Source of the DNA: an uncultured Bacteroidales bacterium
GTDB lineage: Bacteria > Bacteroidota > Bacteroidia > Bacteroidales > FEN-979
NCBI GenBank assembly: GCA_903887775.1
Contig: CAISRB010000012.1
Location: 186,001-250,000 of the forward strand
Direction of reading: 5' to 3'
DNA: 64,000 nt
Part shown: piece after piece, positions 25,950 through 34,149 of the stretch
Layout of the letters: every line of letters starts with the position of its first letter
Position numbering within the stretch: position 1 is the first letter of the stretch
Program-made: the position numbers and the translations under genes
Notes under the pieces: model-generated
Database searches by the model: none
Seen by the model: the letters and a program-made list of their open reading frames with translations, nothing else
What the model was told of the DNA's origin: nothing

Positions 25950-26966
25950 TCAGTGAGATTTTTGGATACGAATAACAGCATGAATCAGGATGGCAAGTAT
26001 GGTGAGCCCGAATAAAACAAGACTGATGATGTTCAGCGTATTGTTCTGGTCGGGACCAATTGTGGAGGTTTCACTCAGGAATAAACCTTTAAACCACCCC
26101 TTTGTCTTGATATTTTCCTGAACATTATATTTAAAGAGGGAGGCATAAAGAATAGAATTTTGCGCATGACAGGATTCGCATTTTTTCACAGCCAGGTTTT
26201 TTGGTACGATTTCATGTGCGACTATCAGTGTATCCTTATTCTGTGCATGACATTCAATGCAGCGGACATTAATGAAGTGTGTTGCCTGGTTTGGAAGCCA
26301 ATCGTGTTTCTTCAATATATTCGGTTGTTGCTTGTTGGTAAGAAGTTCATATTTTGTGATGTCACCATGGCAGTTCAGGCAAATGAGATTGTCGTATGCA
26401 ACCGTTTCCTGCATGTTTTCATTTGTTCTTGCATTGATCTTGTAAGTATGAGGATTATGGCACATCCAGCAGGTAAATTCCTCGCTGTGTTTCTGGGAAT
26501 GTACACTGGCCGTAAAATTTGAGTCTATCTTTTCAAACTTGAACTTCGAAAATTTTTCATCACCTCCGTGACAATCGATACAATTTGCCTTGGCTTCCAT
26601 ACGAAGATTTCCAGGATGAGGGAATATGCTGTAATCTTCTGAATGACAGTCAGTGCACTTAAACCCTTTATGGTTTGAAATGTAATACTCATTTCGGCTG
26701 ATGATCAGCTCCGAATACATCCTTTTATAACTTATTTTCTTCGATTCGGCATTTTCGAAAATATATTTTGACTGCCCATGGCATCTGAGGCATTTTTCAT
26801 TGGTGGGAAACTGGTCGAGATTAACTATGGGAGTTTTTTCAACAGATTTTGCTTTCTTTGTTGAAGAAGAAGATTCAGAGTTTTTTACCAATGCAAAAGC
26901 AATGGCAAAAAAGAGTAAGAGGACAAGCACAACCCAAGCAGGACGAATATTTGCTCTGTACATCAT
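25950..26966 (-). CDS. Membrane-anchored heptaheme cytochrome c
   Basis: 338 aa with seven CXXCH motifs: CLRCH, CTDCH, CIDCH, CWMCH, CLNCH, CIECH and CESCH. A signal-anchor helix lies at about residues 10-28. A second helix is near the C-terminus (NIISLVLFGLTILAILIHAVI). The heme domain is therefore held on the periplasmic face by both ends. The heme arrangement resembles cytochrome c3/NrfB-like families rather than NapC. It probably accepts electrons from the b-type/NrfD module and hands them to soluble or outer-membrane cytochromes. Confidence 0.85.
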   Translation of the reverse strand: MMYRANIRPAWVVLVLLLFFAIAFALVKNSESSSSTKKAKSVEKTPIVNLDQFPTNEKCLRCHGQSKYIFENAESKKISYKRMYSELIISRNEYYISNHKGFKCTDCHSEDYSIFPHPGNLRMEAKANCIDCHGGDEKFSKFKFEKIDSNFTASVHSQKHSEEFTCWMCHNPHTYKINARTNENMQETVAYDNLICLNCHGDITKYELLTNKQQPNILKKHDWLPNQATHFINVRCIECHAQNKDTLIVAHEIVPKNLAVKKCESCHAQNSILYASLFKYNVQENIKTKGWFKGLFLSETSTIGPDQNNTLNIISLVLFGLTILAILIHAVIRIQKSH

Positions 26967-27071
26967 TGGAAACAGTAATTAATCTGGTGAACAAACATAG
27001 GGGTAAAATCAATGGGTGCTTACTTTAATTAAAGCAAACACCCATTGATATCGGTATTTACGACACTGGGA

Positions 27072-27491
27072 TTATTTTTTCAGTGTGCGCATAAAAGCAA
27101 CCAAAGCCCAACGATCGCTGGCTTCGGGAATTTTCTTATCATAAGCAGGCATCTCATCGCGCCCTTTGCTTGTTTCATAAAACAATTCTCCGTCGGTCTG
27201 TCCCTGGAAAGCAGCAGCTGTGAAATCTCCGGGATTGGTTTTCAGTGAAGCAGCTTTTGGCCCATCACCGACGCCTTTACTGCCATGGCATGATTTGCAA
27301 TGCTTTGCCCAAAGATCTTTACCGTTGCTGATTACGGTCTGATCTTTCAGGTTTACAGATGCTTTTGCGTTCTTATCCTTGTCGGGAACGTTCCAGGGTT
27401 TTTTTGCCTGGGCATAGGAATTCCCTGCAATGAAAAATACAGCAATCACGATCGTGATCACAATTGTAAAGATTTTCTGTGTTGTTTTCAT
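27072..27491 (-). CDS. Periplasmic monoheme class I cytochrome c
   Basis: 139 aa. The Sec signal ends near NSYAQA. There is one CKSCH heme motif at about residue 66. A downstream methionine in RDEMPAYDKKIPEASDRW is the likely sixth ligand, typical of class I cytochromes. It is a soluble electron shuttle by inference, encoded between the outer-membrane barrel and the inner-membrane cytochromes. The intergenic space of about 105 bases to the next gene shows nothing clear. Confidence 0.88.
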   Translation of the reverse strand: MKTTQKIFTIVITIVIAVFFIAGNSYAQAKKPWNVPDKDKNAKASVNLKDQTVISNGKDLWAKHCKSCHGSKGVGDGPKAASLKTNPGDFTAAAFQGQTDGELFYETSKGRDEMPAYDKKIPEASDRWALVAFMRTLKK

Positions 27492-27527
27492 AATTGTATT
27501 TATTAGTTAATAGGTTTAAAATTATTA

Positions 27528-28487
27528 TTAAAAGCTCCACAAGCGGGTCAGGTTAAATCCGAAGAGAATATACCCGTTCCAAAAACTGCCACTGTTGTTT
27601 TTAGCTGTGACATACTGAGGCACAATGCCATTGGCGCAAGACATAAAGATCTGAAAAGTATGTGTGCTGGTTGAAATTTCCCATCCAAGGCTTACATTCT
27701 GGTAAGGGGCAACTCCGCTTTTAATTGAAAGCCAATGATTTGGGGATCTAACTATAAAAGCGGGGTCGTAATTGACAACGATGGGTTGTTCGAAAGACAG
27801 GATAACAGATGATTGGGGGCTGACTTTCACGCGACCAAGGAGAGAAAAGGAAGCAACGTCATTGGTTGGAGCAGCACCATCTGTAACAGTAGTATCGACC
27901 TTATTAAAATGGGAGTAAGACAGGCCAATTTGCATTGAGAACATTTTGCAGAACCTGCGGGCAAACATGAATTCATGGTACCAGGAAAACCTGTCAGTGA
28001 ATTTATAACCCACTCCGTATCCGGCATTACTGGTTTTGGTGTCAAGGCCAAGATCGCCATAATAAGCGATCGTCAGAGGGCAACCTCCTTTTCTCTGATG
28101 AAGGAAAGTATATTTCACCTGCAGGTCCTGGACCATATAATTTTTGGTTGTCCCTAAACCGATCATAAGGTTTTTAATGGGGGTGAAATTGAGTCCGAGG
28201 CGGATATTCGAGGCTCCCCACAAACCGTAAATGTCCTTTATACCGTTCTGGATATTTCCGAAACGGTGCTGGAGGATAAATTCAAGGGTTTTTGCCGGAG
28301 TAACGGTAACTGTCTGGTAATCCATGAAAATCCCGCTCTCAAACGGATTTTTTTCAAGGGGCTTTTTTGCAGGCTGGGCAGAGGCCGAATCAGCAGATTC
28401 CTGTGCGGAAGCCACAACCAGTCCCGAGAAAAAGAATAATATACTGAGGAAAATCTTTTTGATTGTCATAGTAATGGTTTTATTCAT
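27528..28487 (-). CDS. DUF5777-type outer-membrane beta-barrel protein
   Basis: 319 aa. A signal peptide ends near VVASAQ. Alternating amphipathic strands follow, with the segments AKTLEFILQHRFGNIQNG and DIYGLWGASNIRLGL that I associate with DUF5777 proteins. The protein ends in Phe (RLWSF), the usual outer-membrane barrel C-terminus. There is a second in-frame ATG at codon 7. Family function is unknown, but these genes often sit next to cytochromes. Here the gene lies between heme lipoproteins and soluble cytochrome c, so it could be the porin part of an electron conduit. Confidence 0.78.
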   Translation of the reverse strand: MNKTITMTIKKIFLSILFFFSGLVVASAQESADSASAQPAKKPLEKNPFESGIFMDYQTVTVTPAKTLEFILQHRFGNIQNGIKDIYGLWGASNIRLGLNFTPIKNLMIGLGTTKNYMVQDLQVKYTFLHQRKGGCPLTIAYYGDLGLDTKTSNAGYGVGYKFTDRFSWYHEFMFARRFCKMFSMQIGLSYSHFNKVDTTVTDGAAPTNDVASFSLLGRVKVSPQSSVILSFEQPIVVNYDPAFIVRSPNHWLSIKSGVAPYQNVSLGWEISTSTHTFQIFMSCANGIVPQYVTAKNNSGSFWNGYILFGFNLTRLWSF

Positions 28488-28500
28488 GATTATACTTGAT

Positions 28501-28860
28501 TTAATTATTTAAAGCTCCCTGATTAATCCAGTTTTTGATCAGCGCGGCTGAAGTTGCATCGCAATAAGAGGCCATGGTACCACTTGATACTTTCTGATAC
28601 AGAATGCTTGAGGCAGCATCCCCTGCAACGAACAGGCTATTATCCTTCAGGCTCTGATAGGAACTTCCGGCAACGAGGTCAGGTGCAGGGCCTCCGGGTT
28701 TGTGGCAGGTACAACCCTTGGTAAATATTGGCTGGATATCGGTTGCATAACTTACAGGGGTGCTGGGAGAAGGGATGTCAGGATATATTTTAGCGTATTC
28801 GCAGGCGGCCAAAGTATAAACTACCAGAACAATTGATAAAAGATTGAATAACTTTTTCAT
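28501..28860 (-). CDS. Small cytochrome-like lipoprotein with a CXCH motif
   Basis: 119 aa with lipobox LAAC at residues 17-20. The mature part resembles Bacteroidota lipoprotein cytochromes (TDIQPIFTKGCTCHKPGGPAP ... ILYQKVSSGTM ... IKNWINQGA), which normally have C-x2-CH. Here the read sequence is C-T-C-H, one residue short of the heme c motif. The Met in SSGTMASYC could be a distal ligand. It may bind heme by a contracted motif or may have lost heme. It lies 13 bases before the DUF5777 barrel gene and probably faces the periplasm or the cell surface. Confidence 0.72.
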   Translation of the reverse strand: MKKLFNLLSIVLVVYTLAACEYAKIYPDIPSPSTPVSYATDIQPIFTKGCTCHKPGGPAPDLVAGSSYQSLKDNSLFVAGDAASSILYQKVSSGTMASYCDATSAALIKNWINQGALNN

Positions 28861-28913
28861 TTTTAAATATTTGTTGTTAGTAATGAGGATTAAGCAATAT
28901 TTACATTTTTATG

Positions 28914-28953
28914 AAAAAAGGCTTCAGGATTGTTATATCCTGAAGCCTTTTTT
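28914..28953. terminator. Hairpin terminator between hexaheme and CXCH lipoprotein genes
   Basis: GGCTTCAGGAT (28920-28930) pairs with ATCCTGAAGCC (28937-28947), flanked by an A run and a T run. It works in either direction. On the minus strand it would attenuate or end transcription after the hexaheme gene, so downstream genes may be expressed at a lower level. Confidence 0.8.
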
Positions 28954-28970
28954 GATAATGGTTACAAGAA

Positions 28971-30053
28971 TTATGGTAATGAATTCATGTAAGTAATCCC
29001 GGCATCCAGCATATCCCTGATATATGCGAAATTGTGAACACCCATACTGCGGTCAGCATCAACCAAACAGAAGTTCCAGTAAACTGCTAACTGAATCTGT
29101 GTGAATTTTTTGGGTTTTGTTGCACTCATGGGTCCTTTCAGAAGCATAGTGTTAGTATCAAGAACCTTTTTCTGTGCCAATAAAACCTTAAGCTGCTGGT
29201 ACTTGCCTTCAATCGTAGTTTGAGCTCCATTAAGGTCGAAGGTAGTGCCGATTGCAGTATGGCATGGCCTGCAAACTGCGACATTATCACCTGTTTCCGT
29301 GCTGGACATCGTAAGGGTGTGACCGCCAACAGCTTCGCCCTGTGCAGGACCCATATGGCAGTTCCTGCAGCTCACATTGCCTTTATGATTCGTGCTGGCA
29401 AAAGCTGAAGCTCCCATTTCGAAAGCGCCTTTCCCGGCGAGCATCAGGAACTGGGGCCCGTGATGCGGTCCCCAACGGGTGCTTGTAACTCCTACAGAGT
29501 CGGTTCCTTTGGGATTGGTGATCCAGGGGCTGGCTAATCTTGCCTGGTGGCATTTACCGCAAAGGTTTGAAGTGCCGTCGGTACCTCCGGGAATCGTAAC
29601 GGTAAGGTCAATAGATGAAGTTGTATCAATATAAGGATGAACAGGCTCAATATCTCTCAATGCCCAGTCAGTCGGGGAATACGTATTGTGAATTAAATGA
29701 CAGGTGCGGCAGTTGATCGGGGCAGCGTCATTATATGCCTGTGTAACGGTAGAACCGGTCTGCAGTTTTTCAAGGAAACCTTCGTGACTATGGCATCCGG
29801 AACATCCAGAACGGGCAGCTTCAATGATTGTGCTTGCCGATGCATGCTTTGAAGCATCATACTGGAAAATTTTAACAATTACGGTGTCCCCGAAATTATG
29901 GCAGTTGGTGCAGGTTGCATTGGCATCCTTGCCATTTGTTCCGTTGGGGCCGGCCGGGCCCTGGGGTCCTTCCTTTGTACAACCGATAAAGATAAGACCG
30001 GAAACCGCCATAACCATGATCCCAGACAGAACTAACAAGAGTAATTTTTTCAT
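28971..30053 (-). CDS. Hexaheme cytochrome c lipoprotein with collagen-like linker
   Basis: 360 aa from ATG 30053; the track start at 30125 adds an implausible leader. The signal has a lipobox-like IFIGC at 21-25. A short Gly-x-y run (GPQGPAGPNGTNGKDA, about 29-44) follows. The heme domain has six CXXCH motifs: CTNCH, CSGCH, CRTCH, CGKCH, CRNCH and CRPCH. The collagen-like stretch would act as a spacer lifting the heme domain off the membrane. I infer an outer-membrane-anchored multiheme electron carrier. It is the first gene after the Crp/Fnr regulator. Confidence 0.85.
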   Translation of the reverse strand: MKKLLLLVLSGIMVMAVSGLIFIGCTKEGPQGPAGPNGTNGKDANATCTNCHNFGDTVIVKIFQYDASKHASASTIIEAARSGCSGCHSHEGFLEKLQTGSTVTQAYNDAAPINCRTCHLIHNTYSPTDWALRDIEPVHPYIDTTSSIDLTVTIPGGTDGTSNLCGKCHQARLASPWITNPKGTDSVGVTSTRWGPHHGPQFLMLAGKGAFEMGASAFASTNHKGNVSCRNCHMGPAQGEAVGGHTLTMSSTETGDNVAVCRPCHTAIGTTFDLNGAQTTIEGKYQQLKVLLAQKKVLDTNTMLLKGPMSATKPKKFTQIQLAVYWNFCLVDADRSMGVHNFAYIRDMLDAGITYMNSLP

Positions 30054-30122
30054 ATTTCTTTCAGTTTTTGTTAATAAATGCATTAATGACAGCAAATAAT
30101 ATAGTGCAATAATCGCGCATGA

Positions 30123-30130
30123 CAAAAATA
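30123..30130 (-). promoter_or_regulatory. -7 element upstream of the hexaheme cytochrome gene
   Basis: On the minus strand TATTTTTG matches TAnnTTTG, predicting transcription from about 30116 and a leader of about 63 nt. No clear -33 TTG is present, which would suit an activator-dependent promoter. Confidence 0.45.
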
Positions 30131-30206
30131 TTGAAGTTAAGTTGTGATAAGCTTAACAGGCAGGTGAGATTTGTTTCGGAAAGAAATGATATGCCTCAAT
30201 TCTACA

Positions 30207-30220
30207 TTGACATTTATCAA
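30207..30220. promoter_or_regulatory. FNR-box-like palindrome upstream of the cytochrome locus
   Basis: TTGACATTTATCAA differs by one base from the TTGAT-N4-ATCAA consensus of FNR-type regulators. It lies in the 207-base gap between the Crp/Fnr-family gene and the first cytochrome gene, about 97 bases upstream of the predicted transcription start. Apart from this and the -7 element I see nothing in the gap. Confidence 0.4.
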
Positions 30221-30260
30221 TGATTGTCAGGACGCATGTCATCAAAGGCAGAAGATTTTC

Positions 30261-30956
30261 TCAGCCGGTTTCGCTGATTTGTTTTAGTTGTTTGATATTT
30301 AGTATTTCAAACAAGTTGCTTCTCACCGAAAGGATTCCCTCTTCTTTTAATTCCTTGAGAATCCTGATCGCACTTTCTTTCGACATCCCTGAAATATCGG
30401 CAAGATCCTGGCGTGAAATGGTCATATTAAAAGGATTTGCGCAATAAATCTTCTCAGAGAGATAAAACAGGGCATCGGCAATACGCCCGGGCATTTGTTT
30501 CTGGGTAAGGCTGATCACCTGTTCAAAATTAAACAGCGTCTGGCTCGAGATACGTTTGATAAAATCTTCAGCAAAGTCAGAGTTTGAACGGACGATCTTT
30601 TTAAAGATGGAGGTGTCAACCAGGCAGGCGGTAGAATCTTCAACGGCAGAGGCAGAGTAATAATGCTTATTATCTATATAAACCCCGGGGCCAAAAATAT
30701 AATCAACAGGCTTTACCAAGGCCAGGATAAGGTTTTTGCCATACCCTTCAATATAGATCTTGGCTAAGCCTGAAGTAATACACACAAAATGAGAAGAAGG
30801 AGTTCCCTGCTTAAACAGGATCTCACCTGCTTTATAAGCAACATGGAATCTCCCTGTGTTTATTTGTTCAAGTTCATCACTGCTGAGGCTCTTAAAAATG
30901 GATGACTTGCAGCTGCAGTCTGCACAGTGTGAAATCAACACAGGTTTTCCGTTCAT
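30261..30956 (-). CDS. Crp/Fnr-family transcriptional regulator
   Basis: 231 aa. The N-terminal Cys-rich stretch CADCSCKSSIF is at about residues 11-21. A cyclic-nucleotide-binding-type beta roll (KAGEILFKQGTPSSHFVCITSG) follows, then a long helix and a C-terminal winged helix with the recognition region SRQDLADISGMSKESAIRILKEL. The Cys cluster could bind Fe-S, but Cys spacing differs from FNR of E. coli. The gene is directly upstream of the cytochrome operon on the same strand and is the natural candidate regulator. A good promoter precedes it. Confidence 0.9.
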   Translation of the reverse strand: MNGKPVLISHCADCSCKSSIFKSLSSDELEQINTGRFHVAYKAGEILFKQGTPSSHFVCITSGLAKIYIEGYGKNLILALVKPVDYIFGPGVYIDNKHYYSASAVEDSTACLVDTSIFKKIVRSNSDFAEDFIKRISSQTLFNFEQVISLTQKQMPGRIADALFYLSEKIYCANPFNMTISRQDLADISGMSKESAIRILKELKEEGILSVRSNLFEILNIKQLKQISETG

Positions 30957-31069
30957 TCTGTCTTTGTCAATAGAAACCGGTCTGAGATCTTACCTGAAAA
31001 CCAATCTGCATGTTTCAGCGAAAAACCTTCAGGTCATTTAAAATCAATACGATGAATGATTTAATTTAA

Positions 31070-31100
31070 CAAAAATAGAGAAAGAATTGATAAAAAACAA
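31070..31100 (-). promoter_or_regulatory. Promoter of the Crp/Fnr-family gene
   Basis: Minus strand: TTG (31100-31098), a 20-base spacer, then TATTTTTG (31077-31070). The start is predicted near 31063, leaving a leader of about 107 nt. The rest of the 209-base gap to asd is AT-rich and shows no other feature. Confidence 0.65.
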
Positions 31101-31165
31101 AAAATCCAATACTTTTTGTCAATAATCAGGTTGAGGAAAATCAATCCGCGGGATTTCGTATCATG

Positions 31166-32155
31166 TTAACAAAGCAGATGACCCAGAATGTATTCTGCGA
31201 TCTGCACGGCATTGGTAGCAGCGCCTTTTCTCAGGTTATCTGCAACCACCCACAGATTCAACGAATTTAACTGGCTTTCATCACGCCTTATTCTTCCTAC
31301 AAATACCTCATCCCGTCCTTTTGAGAAAAGAGGCATAGGATAAATATTTTCAGCCGGACTATCCTGGACCACAACTCCGGGTGTATTGCGAAGCAAACTG
31401 AATACATTGTCAAGAACAAAATCTTTTTCAAATTCTATGTTTACAGCCTCGGAGTGACCTCCTATAACGGGGACCCTGGCTATTGTAGCCGTGATCCTGA
31501 TCGAATCGTCATTAAGAATCTTCCTGGTTTCATTCACCAGTTTATCTTCTTCAGTTGTATAACCGTTTGGCAGGAAGCTGCCGCCATGGGGAAATAGATT
31601 CAGGTCGATAGGGTGGGGATAAGCCATTTCACCTTTGATCCCCCTGCGCTCGTTTTCAAGCTGACGCACAGCACGGATGCCTGTTCCCGTGACTGACTGG
31701 TAAGTAGCCACAACAATTCTTTTAATCCGGTATCTCAGATGAAGAGGTGAAAGGACCATGACCAGCTGGATTGTCGAACAGTTAGGATTCGCTATGATCT
31801 TATGGGTTTTTTTCAGAATACCGGCGTTTATTTCAGGAACAATAAGCGGAATATCCTTATCCATTCTCCAGGCCGAAGAATTGTCGATAACAGTGATCCC
31901 GGCCTCAGCATACCTTCTAGCCCATTCCTTTGATGTGCCTGCTCCGGCGCTGAAAATAGCTATTTCCGGCTTCAGTGAAAGAACATCGGGATGATCGATC
32001 ACCGTATACGGATTGCCAGCAAATTCAATGATTGATCCCACAGATTTTTGGGAGGCGACCGGATAAAATTTCTCAGGCCGGATATTTCTTTCTTCCAGTA
32101 CTTTAATGATCTCCCTGCCTACCAAACCAGTGGCACCAACTACTGCAAGCTTCAT
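31166..32155 (-). CDS. asd: Aspartate-semialdehyde dehydrogenase
   Basis: Reduces aspartyl phosphate to aspartate semialdehyde, the branch point to lysine/diaminopimelate, threonine and methionine. Starting at ATG 32155 (329 aa) puts the NADP-binding motif VVGATGLVGREI at residues 4-15. The track start adds six residues upstream. The active-site Cys is in IANPNCSTIQ near residue 128, and the substrate-binding region GHSEAVNIEFEK is near 245. TATCTTTG on the minus strand at 32178-32171 is a plausible -7 element giving a leader of about 9 nt. Confidence 0.95.
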   Translation of the reverse strand: MKLAVVGATGLVGREIIKVLEERNIRPEKFYPVASQKSVGSIIEFAGNPYTVIDHPDVLSLKPEIAIFSAGAGTSKEWARRYAEAGITVIDNSSAWRMDKDIPLIVPEINAGILKKTHKIIANPNCSTIQLVMVLSPLHLRYRIKRIVVATYQSVTGTGIRAVRQLENERRGIKGEMAYPHPIDLNLFPHGGSFLPNGYTTEEDKLVNETRKILNDDSIRITATIARVPVIGGHSEAVNIEFEKDFVLDNVFSLLRNTPGVVVQDSPAENIYPMPLFSKGRDEVFVGRIRRDESQLNSLNLWVVADNLRKGAATNAVQIAEYILGHLLC

Positions 32156-32271
32156 AAAACTAATTTTCAGCAAAGATAACGCAACAATTTATGCCTTTGT
32201 ATGTCACTTTTGTGTTTTTGACGGATAAAGGGATAAATGATACTGTTAATTATTTAATCTCTCCAGTTGAA

Positions 32272-32330
32272 TTCCCCCTCCCTTTGAGGCGGAACCCGGG
32301 TCCGGGGACCTGCCCCGGGATCAGTACCGG
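32272..32330. repeat. GC-rich inverted-repeat element in an AT-rich spacer
   Basis: A C/G-rich block, unlike the surrounding AT-rich spacer, contains CCCGGG twice and the hairpin TCCGGGG-ACCTG-CCCCGGGA (32301-32320). It may be a dispersed intergenic palindromic element. No second copy was noticed in this window. Confidence 0.35.
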
Positions 32331-32346
32331 TTTAATCTGAAATGAT

Positions 32347-34143
32347 ATGAAATTTTTACTTTATTGGATCATATTGCTTCCTTTCGCCCTTACGGCCCAG
32401 GTTAAAGATGATTTTGCAGATGGAAATTTTACTTCCGATCCGGCCTGGACAGGAGATACATCTTCTTTTATAGTGAATTCTCAATTCCAGCTGCAACTGA
32501 ATTCTTCGGGATCAGACACCACCTGCCTGGTCACTCAGAATATGACCACTCCGGAGATGGAATGTTCATTCTGGATTAAAATGTCATTCAACTCTTCACT
32601 GAACAATTATGCAAGGGTATATCTTTGTTCAGATTCCAGGGATCTCCGGGGGGCCTTAAATGGAATATACATTCAACTGGGAGGCACAGGCGACAGTATT
32701 ATTATTTACAGACAAAATGGAAAGGTTCATACTCCTCTCTTTAAATTTCCCTTTCTCAGAACCAATAAATCCACCAATATTTTCCGGATAAAAATCTGCA
32801 GGGACTCTGCCGGAACCTGGGACCTGTATGCCGACAGCACAGGCGGAAAGCGGTTTAGCCGATATGGTTCTTTCCCGGACAAGCAAACAGCACCCACGGC
32901 ATGGCTGGGTGTGTATTGCAGGTATACTTCAAGTAATTCAACCGCATTTTGCTTCGATGATTTTTATTCCGGTTTAATAATCCGCGATACAATACCACCC
33001 GCTGTGATCTCAGCTGGTTTTTCAGATAGTTTGACAATCAGTATAAAGTTCAATGAATTCATCGATTCAACGAGCCTTGACAAAGGATCAAATTTTACGC
33101 TGAAAAACAATCCTGAAAAAATTCAGGAAGCGTATATTTTAAAGACAGATCCATCAATTATATTTATCAAAATAAATACGAACGAAAATAAATTTTTTTG
33201 TGATACTTTGATCACCAGAAATATTTCCGATTTATCAGGTAATTTTGTTACAGATACTTCCGTTTATCTCTGCTATTATATACCCGGGCCCTGTCAGCGG
33301 GGTGACCTCGTCATCAATGAAGTATTGTTCCACCCGGATGCATCAGGTTCCCGGTTCATTGAATTTTACAACCGGTCTTCGAAAGTCATCAGATTGAATA
33401 CGGTGTCGGTGCGAACTTCCGTAAATTCAGAAACCGCCTTTCATTATGAAATCCTTAGTAAGACCGGAAGATTACTGCTTCCTGAGGATTTTTATGTAAT
33501 CACAGCGGATTCGGCAAAACTCTGCTCGAGATATAATATACCGGATCCGGACAAGATTTCAGAACCAGCAGACTTCCCCGGTATGAAGACAGACTCGGGA
33601 TTTGTTGAAATAATCTCAAATACCGATTCAGTGTTGATAGATGCAATGTCATACAGCCAAAGTATGCATTTACCATTTCTTATAAATACTGAAGGCGTTT
33701 CGCTTGAACGTCTGGATCCTCAAATTCCTTCTGATTACAGGGCAAACTGGCAATCTGCTTCGGAAACTTCAGGGTTTGCAAGCCCCGGCTATGAGAATTC
33801 ACATTATGCCATTGAACCAGGTAACGGAACAGATATCCAGTTGAGCAGTTCAATAATTTCTCCAGATAATGATGGCAAAGACGACTTTTTATACATCAAA
33901 GTCAATACTGTTGAGCCTGGCACATTGTTTTCACTGAGGGTATTCGACCTGAAAGGAAACTTGGTTAAAACCATTACAAGCCCGTCAATAATATCGGAAA
34001 ATTCAATTTTCATCTGGGATGGTACCGGAGACAGCAATTTAATTTTACCAATGGGGTATTACCTTATTTTTTCAGAAAGTATAAGTGTTTCAGGAAAACA
34101 TTCCAGTGTGAAAAAAGCGATCGTTATCGCACAGAAATTATAA
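32347..34143 (+). CDS. Secreted lamin-tail-domain protein with FlgD/T9SS-like C-terminus
   Basis: 598 aa. The Sec signal ends near ALTAQ. An N-terminal beta-sandwich-like region spans about 20-220 (PAWTGDTSSF, ending CFDDFYSG). A Big/CohE-like segment follows, then a lamin-tail domain near 320-440 (RGDLVINEVLFHPDASGSRFIEFY). The C-terminus (about 500-598) has SIISPDNDGKDDFLYIKV and WDGTGDSNLILPMGYY, the pattern of FlgD-like or gliding-associated sorting domains. It is therefore probably exported by T9SS and surface attached. The enzymatic role is unknown. Confidence 0.8.
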   Translation: MKFLLYWIILLPFALTAQVKDDFADGNFTSDPAWTGDTSSFIVNSQFQLQLNSSGSDTTCLVTQNMTTPEMECSFWIKMSFNSSLNNYARVYLCSDSRDLRGALNGIYIQLGGTGDSIIIYRQNGKVHTPLFKFPFLRTNKSTNIFRIKICRDSAGTWDLYADSTGGKRFSRYGSFPDKQTAPTAWLGVYCRYTSSNSTAFCFDDFYSGLIIRDTIPPAVISAGFSDSLTISIKFNEFIDSTSLDKGSNFTLKNNPEKIQEAYILKTDPSIIFIKINTNENKFFCDTLITRNISDLSGNFVTDTSVYLCYYIPGPCQRGDLVINEVLFHPDASGSRFIEFYNRSSKVIRLNTVSVRTSVNSETAFHYEILSKTGRLLLPEDFYVITADSAKLCSRYNIPDPDKISEPADFPGMKTDSGFVEIISNTDSVLIDAMSYSQSMHLPFLINTEGVSLERLDPQIPSDYRANWQSASETSGFASPGYENSHYAIEPGNGTDIQLSSSIISPDNDGKDDFLYIKVNTVEPGTLFSLRVFDLKGNLVKTITSPSIISENSIFIWDGTGDSNLILPMGYYLIFSESISVSGKHSSVKKAIVIAQKL

Positions 34144-34149
34144 TACCTG

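Noticed and set aside
31085-31140. Second FNR-like site upstream of the Crp/Fnr gene
   Set aside because: TTGATAAAAAACAAA and TTGTCAATAATCAG-like strings match only one half-site well.
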